A DNA stretch of 50,953 nt from Blastococcus sp. MG754426 (GTDB lineage: Bacteria > Actinomycetota > Actinomycetes > Mycobacteriales > Geodermatophilaceae): contig NZ_SSXC01000024.1 in assembly GCF_021699055.1 (NCBI RefSeq), positions 1 through 50,953 on the forward strand, given 5' to 3'. Below are positions 42,078-50,644 of the stretch, piece after piece (position 1 is the first letter of the stretch; every line of letters begins with the position of its first letter). A program made the translations under genes and the position numbers. Below the pieces are notes generated by a model. That model made no database searches. It was not told the origin of the DNA and worked only from the letters and a program-made list of their open reading frames with translations.

Positions 42078-42298
42078 GCCAGTCGCCACTGCGCGTCCCC
42101 TCTGTGGGAGCGGCTGCCGCTCCGCCGGACAGCGCCCAGGGGATCCGCGCTTCGATGCTGGACTCGTATGAGGGAGGTCGCACCCTGATGTCCTGGGGGA
42201 GCGATTCGCTGAGGTTCGCGGCGGCTGCAGGCGCTCGAGCTCAGCGAGGCACGAACGACATGGCCACGGTCAGGCCGCAGGTGGGGGTGGACCGGTGA
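42065..42298 (+). CDS. Possible 77-residue leader protein coupled to ccmF
   Basis: An open frame from ATG 42065, inside the operator, to a TGA that overlaps the ccmF GTG (GTGA). It begins with a Cys-x2-Cys (MCHSCQS). A shorter version from ATG 42188 (MSWGSDSLRF), 9 bases after GGGAGG, would have a better ribosome site. No family is recognised. Confidence 0.4.
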   Translation: MCHSCQSPLRVPSVGAAAAPPDSAQGIRASMLDSYEGGRTLMSWGSDSLRFAAAAGARAQRGTNDMATVRPQVGVDR

Positions 42299-44346
42299 TC
42301 CTCGCGGCCGCGGGCTGGGCAGGCGTCATGCTCGGCCTCGCCAGCTCCATCGCGCTGGCCGTCTTCGGCTTCCGAGCGCTGCGCACTCCCGACCGAGCGA
42401 CGCGGGGACAGCTGCAACAGCCGGTCGTCGGCATGGTGGTCGGCGCCGCGGTGGCGTTCATCGCCTTGGAGATCGCGCTGCTCACCGACGACTTCGCGGT
42501 GTCCTTCGTCGCGGGGAACAGCTCGCGGGCGACACCGGTGCTCTTCAAGCTGACCGCAGCCTGGTCGGCTCTGGAAGGCAGCATCGTGCTGTGGGTCGTG
42601 GTGCTGGCCGGCTTCACCGCCGTGGTGCTACGGCAGGTCCGCTCGGTCGATGACCGGCTGGGCGTCGGTGCGCTGGCGTTCATGGGGCTGGTGGCCACCT
42701 TCTTCTTCGGGCTGGTCTCCACCGTGGCGAACCCGTTCGAGGTCCTCGCCCAGCCGCCGGCCGACGGCCCCGGGCCAAACGCACTCCTGCAGAACCACCT
42801 CCTCGTCACCATCCACCCCCCGTTGCTCTACCTCGGATACGTCGGGTTCACTGTGCCCTTCGCGTTCGCCATGTCGGCCCTGCTGACCCGTACGCCGGGA
42901 ATCGACTGGCTACGCCGCACCCGCCGGGCCAACCTCGTCGCCTGGTCCTTCCTGTCCGCCGGGCTGGTCCTGGGCGCCTGGTGGTCCTACGAGGTGCTGG
43001 GCTGGGGTGGCTTCTGGGCGTGGGACCCGGTGGAGAACGCCGCCCTGATCCCGTGGCTGACGGCCACCGCCTTCATCCACTCGGCCGTCGTCCAGGTCCG
43101 GCGCGGGACCCTCCAGTCCTGGAACTTCGTCCTGGTCCTGACGACCTTCGCCCTGACGATCCTGGGGACCTTCCTCACCCGGTCCTCGGTGGTCGCCTCG
43201 GTGCACAGCTTCACCCAGTCGCCGGTGGGTCCGGCGCTGCTCGGCTTCTTCGTCGTCGTGGTCGTCGGCGGGTTCACACTGTTCGCACTGCGCGCGCCCG
43301 GGCTGGCTTCCCCCGACCGGCTGGAGTCCCTGGCCAGCCGCGAGGGAGCGTTCCTCGTGAACAACCTGCTGCTCTCCCTCTTCGCCTTCGTCGTGCTGCT
43401 CGGCACCCTGTATCCGGTGTTCGTCGAGGCGTTCACCGGGGCGCAGACGTCGGTCGGACGTCCCTTCTTCGACCGGATGGCGGTGCCCATCTCCTTCGCC
43501 CTGCTGCTCGCGATGGGAGTGGGGCCGTTCACCCCGTACCGGGCTGCCAACGGCCGGCTGCTATGGGCGCGGCTGCGTCCGGCTCTGCTGGCCGGCAGCC
43601 TGGTCAGTGCCGGTCTCGTGGTGGCCGGAGTCCGGTCGGTCGCGGTCGTCGCCGTGGCCCTGCTGGCGACGGCGATCGTGGCGGCCAGCGCGCGGCAACT
43701 GGTCACCAGCGCGCCCGATCGTCGGCCGGCCACCCTGTTCCAGATGGTCCGTCGACAGCGCGGCTACTGGGGTGGGCAGCTGTCCCACATCGGTCTGGTG
43801 CTGGTCGCTCTCGCCATCGCCGTCTCGGCCGACCTGTCCGAGCGCACGACGGCCACCCTGCGGCAGGGGGAATCGGTGGAGTTCGGCGGTTACACGGTGA
43901 CCTACACCGGCAACGAGACCATCCAGCGATCCCACCGCACCGAGGTGGCGGCGGAGTTCCAGATCCGCGAGGGCGCCGACGTGGTGCGGATCGCCGGGCC
44001 TTCACTCAACCAGTACCCCAGCCAGCAGCAGGCGGTGGCAACGCCCTCGGTCTGGTCCACACCGCGCGAGGACATCTACGTCGCCCTCACCTCACTGGAA
44101 GACGGTCAGGTGTCGGTGAACCTCTACCGCTATCCGCTGATGTGGACGCTGTGGGCCGGCGGTCTCCTGGTCGCCGCCGGTGGTTTCTGGGCGGTGGGCG
44201 GCAGGCCTCGGCGCCGCGTCCGCAGCGCGACCCCTGCCGCCGTCGAGGCGGATGCGCCTGCAAACGCAGACGCAGGGGCTCCACAGGCTGTCGCGGTGCT
44301 GTCCGATCCGCCCGCCGAGCAGGGCGAAGGGCGCGACCGTGCCTGA
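42295..44346 (+). CDS. ccmF: Cytochrome c maturation protein CcmF (heme lyase subunit)
   Basis: A 683-residue membrane protein of System I, which takes heme from CcmE and attaches it to apocytochrome c. About 15 helices are visible. The WWD-type heme motif is WGGFWAWDPVENAALIPW near residue 240, followed by the FLTRSSVVASVHSF block near 300; conserved His residues are in HPPLLYLGY and SQLSHIG-type positions. The extracytoplasmic C-terminal domain is near 520-620. GTG start overlapping the leader ORF stop; overlaps ccmH by 8 bases. Confidence 0.95.
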   Translation: MILAAAGWAGVMLGLASSIALAVFGFRALRTPDRATRGQLQQPVVGMVVGAAVAFIALEIALLTDDFAVSFVAGNSSRATPVLFKLTAAWSALEGSIVLWVVVLAGFTAVVLRQVRSVDDRLGVGALAFMGLVATFFFGLVSTVANPFEVLAQPPADGPGPNALLQNHLLVTIHPPLLYLGYVGFTVPFAFAMSALLTRTPGIDWLRRTRRANLVAWSFLSAGLVLGAWWSYEVLGWGGFWAWDPVENAALIPWLTATAFIHSAVVQVRRGTLQSWNFVLVLTTFALTILGTFLTRSSVVASVHSFTQSPVGPALLGFFVVVVVGGFTLFALRAPGLASPDRLESLASREGAFLVNNLLLSLFAFVVLLGTLYPVFVEAFTGAQTSVGRPFFDRMAVPISFALLLAMGVGPFTPYRAANGRLLWARLRPALLAGSLVSAGLVVAGVRSVAVVAVALLATAIVAASARQLVTSAPDRRPATLFQMVRRQRGYWGGQLSHIGLVLVALAIAVSADLSERTTATLRQGESVEFGGYTVTYTGNETIQRSHRTEVAAEFQIREGADVVRIAGPSLNQYPSQQQAVATPSVWSTPREDIYVALTSLEDGQVSVNLYRYPLMWTLWAGGLLVAAGGFWAVGGRPRRRVRSATPAAVEADAPANADAGAPQAVAVLSDPPAEQGEGRDRA

Positions 44347-44824
44347 CCGCCGCCGGGTGGGTGTGACGTCGGCTCTGCTGCTTACCTTGTTGACCGTCAC
44401 CGTGGTCGGCTTGTTCGCGGCCGGTCCCGGTCCGCGTGACCGGGTCGCCGAGCTGGAAGGCCAGCTGCGCTGCCCGGTGTGCAAGTCGGTCTCGATCGCC
44501 GAATCCCCGTCGGAGACGGCGGTGGCCATGCGGCGCAGCGTGGCCGAGCAGGTGGCGGCCGGCCGCTCCGACGCCGAGATCCTGCAGTACTTCGAGGCGC
44601 GCTACGGGGAATGGGTCCTCCTCGACCCGCCCGCGCAGGGCCGCGGCGTCTGGCTGCTGGTGCTGCCTGCCGTCGTCGCCATCGGGGGCGTGGTCCTGGT
44701 TCTGACCCGTGCTCGGCGCTCCCCGGATGTGCCGGAACTGTCCGATGACGACCGGGATAGGGTCGCTGCCGCTCTCGCCGACGCACGGACCCGCCGCCAC
44801 CCGGACGAGGACGACGAACCGTGA
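44339..44824 (+). CDS. ccmH: Cytochrome c maturation protein CcmH
   Basis: A 161-residue exported thiol protein with N-terminal membrane segment, the LRCPVCKSVSIAES motif near residue 42 (reactive Cys pair), a three-helix bundle and a C-terminal membrane anchor (VWLLVLPAVVAIGGVVLVL). In System I it reduces or presents the apocytochrome CxxCH thiols to CcmF. GTG start within the end of ccmF; its stop overlaps the ccmI start by 4 bases. Confidence 0.93.
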   Translation: MPDRRRVGVTSALLLTLLTVTVVGLFAAGPGPRDRVAELEGQLRCPVCKSVSIAESPSETAVAMRRSVAEQVAAGRSDAEILQYFEARYGEWVLLDPPAQGRGVWLLVLPAVVAIGGVVLVLTRARRSPDVPELSDDDRDRVAAALADARTRRHPDEDDEP

Positions 44825-45651
44825 GCCGTGAGGAACTGGAGGAGCGGCGTGACCACGCGCTGCGGGATCTCGAGGAGATCGAGCGTCAGCACGCCGAGGG
44901 AGAGCTGACCGACGCCGACGTCGCGCGGCTACGTCCCCGCTACGAGGCCGAGGCCGCCGCCGCCATTCGTGAGCTGGATGCGCCGGAGCGAGGTCTGTCT
45001 CCGGCAGCGGCCAGGGTAGGCGGCAGGGCTGTCCGGGCACGTCGAGCGGCCTACCTGGTCACCCTGGCGGCCGCCGTCATCGCCGCCACGGTGCTCCTGC
45101 CACAGTCGGTGCTGGACCGCCCTGCCGGGGGCTTCGTCACCGGCAACGAGCTGGACGGCAACCAGCCGGACGCGGCTGCCGAGCCGGTGCCCGGGGGCCG
45201 CGACCTCTCCACGGTGACCAACAGCGAGATGGAGGCCGTGGTACAGGCCAATCCCGATGTCGTGGGCATGCGATTGGCTCTGGCACGGCGGTACGTGGAG
45301 GTCGGCGACCTGCCCTCGGCGATGCTGCACTTCACCGAGGCGCTCAAGCGGGAGCCGGACAACCCGGAGGCGCTGGCGTACGTCGGCTGGGCGTATCTCC
45401 TCGCCGAGCAACCGGACAAGGCCGAGGACTACATCACCCAGGCGCGGCGCCTGGACCCCACGCTGCTCGATGCACTGTGGTTCGACGCGAATCTGCGGTT
45501 GCACTGGCTCGACGATCCGGGCGGTGCCCTCGAGGTGCTGGCCGAGATGGCGGAACGTCCGGATCTGCCGCCGGATGTGGCCGACCAGGTCGAGGAGCTG
45601 GCCGCAGCTGCCCGCGCGCAGCTCGATGCGGCCGGGGGTGACGGCGGGTGA
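44821..45651 (+). CDS. ccmI: CcmI-like TPR protein
   Basis: A 276-residue protein: an N-terminal coiled coil (EELEERRDHALRDLEEIERQ), a single membrane helix near residues 77-95 and a C-terminal TPR region (LALARRYVEVGDLPSAMLHF and following). This matches the CcmI/CycH chaperone that holds apocytochrome c during heme attachment, although the usual double N-terminal helix is reduced to one. GTG start in an overlap with ccmH. Confidence 0.85.
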   Translation: MSREELEERRDHALRDLEEIERQHAEGELTDADVARLRPRYEAEAAAAIRELDAPERGLSPAAARVGGRAVRARRAAYLVTLAAAVIAATVLLPQSVLDRPAGGFVTGNELDGNQPDAAAEPVPGGRDLSTVTNSEMEAVVQANPDVVGMRLALARRYVEVGDLPSAMLHFTEALKREPDNPEALAYVGWAYLLAEQPDKAEDYITQARRLDPTLLDALWFDANLRLHWLDDPGGALEVLAEMAERPDLPPDVADQVEELAAAARAQLDAAGGDGG

Positions 45652-46331
45652 AGGACTTGACAGCCCCGGGTTCGGTCGTGGCGCCGGAGGAGTCACCGGG
45701 AGGGATGAGACCGGTGCGACGGGGACGCGCCGTCCGTTGGGTGGCGGTGGTTGTGGCGGTTGCCGCCGTCGCCACCGGTGTGGTCTTCGGCAGCCGGCTG
45801 GACGCCGACCCGTCGCTTGTCGAGACGCCGCTGATCGGTACGGCCGTCCCCGATCTGGAGCTGCCTGCCCTGGAGGGCGGCGCGCCGCTGCGGTTCTCCG
45901 ACCTCCGGGGCGAGGTCGTCGTCGTCAACTTCTGGGCGTCGTGGTGCGTCGCCTGCCGCGAGGAACACCCGGCGCTGCTGGCCGTGGCCGATACCTACCG
46001 GGATGCCGGCGTGACCTTCGTCGGCATCGTCTACCAGGACGAGCAGGATGCCGCGGTCGGGTTCCTCGACGAGATGGGTCGCGGTGGTGACAACTACCGC
46101 TACGTCACCGACCCGGACTCCACCGCCGCGCTCGACTTCGGCGTCTTCGGCGTTCCCGAGACCTTCATCATCGACCGTGACGGCGTCATCCGAGGCAAGA
46201 TCACCGGCGCCTCCACCTTTCCCCTCCTGGCCGGCGCGGTGGAGGAGGTGCTGGCCGGGCGGGACCCGCAGTCCCGGACCTCCGGCTCGGTGCAGCCCGC
46301 GCCGGGGGAGCCCTACGTGGACCGGGAGTAG
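45648..46331 (+). CDS. ccmG: CcmG/DsbE-like thioredoxin protein
   Basis: A 227-residue membrane-anchored thioredoxin-fold protein; anchor at about residues 28-45, active site WASWCVACREEHP near 103 and cis-Pro block GVFGVPETFIIDRDG near 170. In System I it keeps CcmH and apocytochrome thiols reduced. GTG start overlaps the ccmI stop by 4 bases. Last gene of the ccmF operon. Confidence 0.92.
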   Translation: MKDLTAPGSVVAPEESPGGMRPVRRGRAVRWVAVVVAVAAVATGVVFGSRLDADPSLVETPLIGTAVPDLELPALEGGAPLRFSDLRGEVVVVNFWASWCVACREEHPALLAVADTYRDAGVTFVGIVYQDEQDAAVGFLDEMGRGGDNYRYVTDPDSTAALDFGVFGVPETFIIDRDGVIRGKITGASTFPLLAGAVEEVLAGRDPQSRTSGSVQPAPGEPYVDRE

Positions 46332-46359
46332 CGCAGCTCGGGACCGGCTGGGCAGGCGG

Positions 46360-46383
46360 GCCTCCCACGTGTCTGCGGGAGGC
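46360..46383. terminator. Hairpin between the two convergent ccm operons
   Basis: GCCTCCC and GGGAGGC arms with a 10-base loop, placed between the ccmG and ccdA stops; likely a two-way terminator without T-tract. Confidence 0.5.
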
Positions 46384-46436
46384 GGTCCTGTGCAGGGTCA
46401 GCTCGCGGTGGGGTGATCACCTGCAGCCGGTCGGGT

Positions 46437-47192
46437 TCAGATCGGCGGCCAGCCGAACCGGGCGTAGAAGGCCAGCAGTCCGCTCATCAGCCGCGTCCAG
46501 CTGCCCGTGGCGATGCCGATGCCCATGGCGACGAGGAGCACTCCGCCGAATACCTCGATCTTCCGGGAGTTGCGCCGGAGCCAGTCCAGGCGCAGCCGGC
46601 CGCGCCGGACCCCGAGGGCGACGAGCAGGAAGGGGATGCCCAGACCGATGGAATAGACGAGCAGCAGCAGAGCGCCCCTGGCGACCGTCCCCGACCCTGC
46701 GGCGGTGGTGAGGATCGCGGCCAGCACGGGGCCGACGCACGGCGTCCAACCGAAGGCGAAGGCCGCGCCGAGCGCGAGTGCGCTGCCCGGGCCGCGCCCG
46801 ATCCGGCTGAGGTCCATGCGTACCTGGCGGTGCAGCAGCGGCAGCCGCAGGACACCCGCCGTGGCCAGCCCCATCGCGATGATGAACGCGCCTCCGACGA
46901 CGTTGATGGTTGCCCGGTGCTGGGCCAGGAGCAGCGCCAGGCCGGAGGCGGTTGCACCCAGGGCGGTGAACACGATGGTGAAGCCGAGCACGAACAGCAG
47001 GGACCCGGCCAGCACCCGGTCACGGACGGGCGCAGGGGGAGCCCCACCGGTGGCGGCCGCCGGGACGCCGGCCGGAGGGGCCAGGCTGGACACGTAGGAG
47101 ACGTAGCCGGGCAGAAGTGGCAGCGCGCACGGCGAGGTGAACGACACCACGCCCGCGATCAGCGACAGGAAAGCCAGAGGCAGGAGGTCCAC
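46437..47192 (-). CDS. ccdA: CcdA-type thiol-disulfide transmembrane protein (copy 3)
   Basis: A 251-residue six-helix protein with the reactive cysteines in FTSPCALPLLPGY near residue 22 and GWTPCVGPVL near 154. It is less similar to the other two copies than they are to each other. It would pass electrons to TlpA3 and CcmG for cytochrome c maturation. It is the last gene of the ccmA operon, 12 bases after TlpA3. GTG start. Confidence 0.92.
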   Translation of the reverse strand: MDLLPLAFLSLIAGVVSFTSPCALPLLPGYVSYVSSLAPPAGVPAAATGGAPPAPVRDRVLAGSLLFVLGFTIVFTALGATASGLALLLAQHRATINVVGGAFIIAMGLATAGVLRLPLLHRQVRMDLSRIGRGPGSALALGAAFAFGWTPCVGPVLAAILTTAAGSGTVARGALLLLVYSIGLGIPFLLVALGVRRGRLRLDWLRRNSRKIEVFGGVLLVAMGIGIATGSWTRLMSGLLAFYARFGWPPI

Positions 47193-47204
47193 GGACGGCG
47201 CTGC

Positions 47205-47858
47205 TCAGTCGGTGGCCGCGGAGGGGCCGTCGGCGAGCTGGACCCCTAGCCGCTCCGTGAGTAGCGTGCGCAGCCGTTCCTGGTCCGTCGCGCCGATGAC
47301 CTTGTCGACGATCTCTCCGTCGGGCGCGAGGACCAGGGTGGTGGGAACCCCGGGGCTGGGCAGCAGATCGAGCGACCGGCCCGACGGGTCGTACAGGTTG
47401 GCGTGGGTGATGCCGAGATCGTCCAGCAGGAACCGCGCCGGCCGCTCCCCGTCCTTGGCGTTGACGCCGAGGAAGAGCACCTGGTCCCCGACCTCGTCGG
47501 CGAGGCGCTGCAACTCCGGCATCTCCTCGCGGCAGATCCCGCACCACGACGCCCAGAAGGTGAGGACGACCGGAACCGCGGGCAGTTCCCGCAACGCCAG
47601 TTCGGTCGGCTGGCCCAGGCAGGTCAGGGTGATGTCGGGGAGTTGGGTCCCCGCGCCGCCGCCTGCCTCCAGGGGGTGGGGGCAGGGGGTCGTCGAGGGA
47701 AGGTCGCCTTCCTGAGCCTGGGGTATGACGCCGCTCCCCGGTTCACCGGGGCCGGTGCAGGCCGTGGTGAGCAGCGCCGCGGCGACCGAAACCCGACCGG
47801 CCCGTCCGAGCAAGCGCTTACGGGTGGCGGACGCTCGGGGCACCATCCGGACCGTCAC
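47205..47858 (-). CDS. TlpA-like thioredoxin lipoprotein (copy 3)
   Basis: A 217-residue exported thioredoxin-fold protein with lipobox LLTTAC near residue 34, an extra Cys pair before the fold (TPCPHPL and TLTCLG), active site WASWCGICREEMP near 105 and cis-Pro block PGVPTTLVLAP. Likely partner of the CcdA gene that follows. GTG start overlaps the ccmE stop by 4 bases. Confidence 0.9.
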   Translation of the reverse strand: MTVRMVPRASATRKRLLGRAGRVSVAAALLTTACTGPGEPGSGVIPQAQEGDLPSTTPCPHPLEAGGGAGTQLPDITLTCLGQPTELALRELPAVPVVLTFWASWCGICREEMPELQRLADEVGDQVLFLGVNAKDGERPARFLLDDLGITHANLYDPSGRSLDLLPSPGVPTTLVLAPDGEIVDKVIGATDQERLRTLLTERLGVQLADGPSAATD

Positions 47859-48274
47859 GGCGCCCCATCGCCGGGTTCGCCCTCGGCGCTATCGGGAGGC
47901 TGGTAGTTCTCGTCGTGCTTGATGATCATGGTGTCGGAGCGGAAGGTGTCGCCGTCCCAGGCTCCCTCCATCACCACTCCGATGCCGGGGCGGAACAGCT
48001 GCGCGGGGGACCCTCGGTAGGCCACCGGAACTTCCGCGGGGCCGGAGACGACGACGAAGCGCAGCCCCTCGTCCGTCGTTACCACGCTGCCGTCCTGCAC
48101 CAGACCGCCGATCTGGAAGCGCCTGCCGTCCTCGAAGTCGGCCTTCTGCGCGAGTGCCTCGTGCGGCGTCAGGAAGTACACGAGGTTCCCGTTGATGTTG
48201 CCGACGAAGAGCACCCCGAGCAGGATCCCCGCGACGCCCAGCACCGACACGGCCAGCAGCCGGTATCGCCTCAT
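47855..48274 (-). CDS. ccmE: Heme chaperone CcmE
   Basis: A 139-residue membrane-anchored OB-fold protein. An N-terminal helix (LLAVSVLGVAGILLGVLFV) precedes the beta barrel, and the IIKHDENYQPP motif near residue 123 carries the His that binds heme covalently in the His-type CcmE. It is thus the classic His form rather than the Cys variant. ATG overlaps the ccmD stop (ATGA). Confidence 0.94.
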   Translation of the reverse strand: MRRYRLLAVSVLGVAGILLGVLFVGNINGNLVYFLTPHEALAQKADFEDGRRFQIGGLVQDGSVVTTDEGLRFVVVSGPAEVPVAYRGSPAQLFRPGIGVVMEGAWDGDTFRSDTMIIKHDENYQPPDSAEGEPGDGAP

Positions 48275-48393
48275 CGGATCTTCTCGATGCGCCGGTTGAC
48301 GCCACTCAGCCGGTGCTGCAACCAGACGGCGTATCCGCTCATGGCCCCGTAGGTGACGCCGAACCCCAGCGCCACCCATGCCCACTCAGACAT
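48271..48393 (-). CDS. ccmD: CcmD-like small membrane protein
   Basis: Forty residues: one membrane helix (WVALGFGVTYGAMSGYAVWL) followed by a basic tail, between ccmC and ccmE, exactly where CcmD lies in System I operons. CcmD helps release heme-loaded CcmE from CcmABC. It overlaps the ccmC end by 8 bases. Confidence 0.85.
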   Translation of the reverse strand: MSEWAWVALGFGVTYGAMSGYAVWLQHRLSGVNRRIEKIR

Positions 48394-49120
48394 GGTTCGG
48401 GAACTCCTTCCGGTAGTCCGGGGTGGTGATCGCCTGCCCGGCGAGCTCGCCGGCGGCACGGTCGTGGGCGGCGTCGTAGGTCTCCTCGGCGACGGCCAGT
48501 CGGACGCGAGTGCGCAGGAGTAGGACGTAGACGAGCGTGAAGGCGAGGACGTTCAGCAGCAGGGCGGCGAGCATCCACTCGTCGATCGTGGGGGCCGCCG
48601 GCTTGAGCACCGTCGGCGGCTGGTGCACCGCCCGCCACCACACCACGGACATGTGGACGACGGGGATCTGGGCGAAGGCCAGGACCCCGAACACGGCGCT
48701 CCGCCGGGCTCGGACGGTGGCGTCCAGGGTCGCCCGGCGCAGCGCCAGGTAGCCCAGGTAGACGAAGAACATCATGGCGGTCGTCACCAGGCGCGGATCC
48801 CAGGTCCACCAGACTCCCCAGACCGGTTTCCCCCAGATCGAGCCGAGCGCGATGGTCAGTCCGGTGAAGAACACCCCGACCTCCGCACTGGCCGAGGCGA
48901 GCCGGTCCAGGGACGCTCGGCGCTTCCACAGCCAGCCCGCGCTGGCGCCCAACGTGATGGCGAAGCTGAGGTAGGCGAGCCACGCTGCCGGCACGTGGAC
49001 GTACATCAGCCGCTGCAGGTTGCCCTGCAGCCGGTCCGGGGGAGCGGTCAGCGCTGCGGCCAGGGCCCCGGCCATGACGACGACGGTGACGGCGGTCAGC
49101 CGGCGGGAGACGGACGTCAC
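48386..49120 (-). CDS. ccmC: Heme-handling protein CcmC
   Basis: A 244-residue six-helix protein with the tryptophan-rich heme motif GKPVWGVWWTWDPRLV near residue 120 and flanking His in MYVHVPAAW near 40 and VVHMSVVWWR near 170. CcmC loads heme onto CcmE. GTG start overlaps the ccmB stop by 4 bases. Confidence 0.95.
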   Translation of the reverse strand: MTSVSRRLTAVTVVVMAGALAAALTAPPDRLQGNLQRLMYVHVPAAWLAYLSFAITLGASAGWLWKRRASLDRLASASAEVGVFFTGLTIALGSIWGKPVWGVWWTWDPRLVTTAMMFFVYLGYLALRRATLDATVRARRSAVFGVLAFAQIPVVHMSVVWWRAVHQPPTVLKPAAPTIDEWMLAALLLNVLAFTLVYVLLLRTRVRLAVAEETYDAAHDRAAGELAGQAITTPDYRKEFPNHV

Positions 49121-49791
49121 GAGAACTCCTCGAGGGATCGGGCGAAGAGGGCGACCGCGAGTGCGGCGACGACGTCGACGAGCAGCAGCAGGGCCACCCA
49201 GCTCCACGGTTCCCGGCCGTAGCGCACCGCCTCGGCCACCTGGGTGGCCGACAGGAGCAAGGGAAGCGCCAGCGGAACCACCAGGAGGGGGCCGAGGGTC
49301 GTGCGGCCTGCCAGGCCCTGCGCGAGGGCGCCGGCCAAGGTCCCGAGCACGGCCAGCCCCGCGGCGACCAGCGGCAGGACCGCGAGCAGCCACGGCCAGC
49401 TGTCCAGGGGCGGGTCGTAGATCATCACTGCCACCGGGAGCAACGTCAGCTCGAATGCCAGCAGCAGCAGGGCGTTGGCTGCCGCCCGCCCGGTGAGCCG
49501 GACGACGGGATGGACTCCGGTGAGCCGCAGCAGCGCCACCTGGGCGGGCGTGTCCGCGGCGCTCTGCCGCAGGCTGACCAGCACGCCGAAGAGCAGCACG
49601 ACGACCCAGTAGATGCCGTAGCCGACCGAGCGCAGCAGGGGGACGTCGGTGCCGATGGCGAGCGGGAAGAGGAGTAGCGCCACGCCGCCGAACGGGGCGG
49701 TGACTAGCAGAGTCTCCCCGGCCCGCCCCTCGAGGAGCAGGTCCTTCCGGGCCAGTTCCAGAGCCTGTCGCGCCGGGCCGGGCGGGGTCAC
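49117..49791 (-). CDS. ccmB: ABC permease CcmB
   Basis: A 224-residue membrane protein with six helices and conserved blocks RKDLLLEGRAGE near residue 15 and LTGVHPVVRLTGR near 80. With CcmA it forms the ABC complex that uses ATP to release holo-CcmE. GTG start overlaps the ccmA stop (GTGA). A longer open frame upstream covers ccmA in another frame and is rejected. Confidence 0.92.
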   Translation of the reverse strand: MTPPGPARQALELARKDLLLEGRAGETLLVTAPFGGVALLLFPLAIGTDVPLLRSVGYGIYWVVVLLFGVLVSLRQSAADTPAQVALLRLTGVHPVVRLTGRAAANALLLLAFELTLLPVAVMIYDPPLDSWPWLLAVLPLVAAGLAVLGTLAGALAQGLAGRTTLGPLLVVPLALPLLLSATQVAEAVRYGREPWSWVALLLLVDVVAALAVALFARSLEEFS

Positions 49792-50576
49792 CGGAATCCC
49801 TGCCCGGGGACCATCGTGGCCGCGGGAAGGACTTCGCGGAGGCTCCCCTCCCGGAGATCCAGCACCCGGTCGACGGCCGCGTCCAGCCGGGCGCGATCGT
49901 GGGAGACGACGACGGCAGCGCCCTCGCGCTCGCGTACCTCGTCGATGATGACGTCGACGAGGCCGGCGGACCCGCTGTCCAGCCCGGCGTGCGGTTCGTC
50001 CAGCAGCAGCAGGGCCGGCGCGCTGAGGATGACCCGCGCCAGCTCCGCGCGACGTTGCATTCCCTGGGAGCAGCGGTCCGCGGGCCGGTCCGCGGCCCGA
50101 CCCAGTCCGACTGCGTCCAGGGCCGAGCTGACGGCCGACACGTCGACGCCGGTCAGACGACAGAAGAAGCGCAGGTTCTCGGCCAGCGTGAGCCGGGAAT
50201 AGAGCGCGGGGGAGTGCCCGATCAGGGCGATCTGAGGACGGATCTTCTCGCACTCGCGGCTGCCCAGCGCCGAACCGAGTACCCGACCGGTGCCGGCGGC
50301 AGGGGAAAGCAGGGTGGCCAGCAGGCGCAACAGCGTGCTCTTGCCCGACCCGTTCGCCCCGATCACCCCCACTGCCTCGCCCGCTCCCACGGTGAGCGTC
50401 AGGTCCCGGAGGACTGGTGTGCGCTCGACCGCGACCGCGATGCCGTGCAGCTGGATCACCGCATCCGGCTGAGCCTGCCGCCCAGCAGGGCAGGCGTCGT
50501 ACGGCAGCCGGGAAGCGGGGGACACGGGCAGCTTCCACCTTCTTCGGCGCCGGGGGAGAGGAGTGCTCAACGTCAA
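49788..50576 (-). CDS. ccmA: ABC ATPase CcmA
   Basis: An ATP-binding subunit of up to 262 residues: Walker A GVIGANGSGKSTLL near residue 70, Q-loop region LIGHSPAL, signature CSQGMQRRAELAR near 168 and Walker B LLLLDEPHAG near 190. The TTG at 50576 gives an N-terminal extension of about 39 residues that is not typical of CcmA; GTG 50459 (VIQLHGIAV) gives the usual start but has only a weak ribosome site. If transcription starts at the operator at 50583-50599, the TTG would be only about 10 bases in. Confidence 0.92.
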   Translation of the reverse strand: MTLSTPLPRRRRRWKLPVSPASRLPYDACPAGRQAQPDAVIQLHGIAVAVERTPVLRDLTLTVGAGEAVGVIGANGSGKSTLLRLLATLLSPAAGTGRVLGSALGSRECEKIRPQIALIGHSPALYSRLTLAENLRFFCRLTGVDVSAVSSALDAVGLGRAADRPADRCSQGMQRRAELARVILSAPALLLLDEPHAGLDSGSAGLVDVIIDEVREREGAAVVVSHDRARLDAAVDRVLDLREGSLREVLPAATMVPGQGFR

Positions 50577-50582
50577 CAGCAG

Positions 50583-50599
50583 TACGCGCGTGGATAGTA
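50583..50599. promoter_or_regulatory. TACTA-N7-TAGTA operator site 1 of the ccmA operon
   Basis: Arms TACGC and TAGTA (8 of 10). Read toward ccmA, TACTAT could serve as the -10. Confidence 0.5.
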
Positions 50600-50614
50600 C
50601 GGAGCTAAGTAGTA
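50598..50614. promoter_or_regulatory. TACTA-N7-TAGTA operator site 2 of the ccmA operon
   Basis: Arms TACGG and TAGTA (8 of 10), overlapping site 1 by 2 bases with centres 15 bases apart, suggesting two dimers side by side. Confidence 0.5.
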
Positions 50615-50644
50615 GCTGCCGCGACGGGGATGGCCGGCAAGCAC

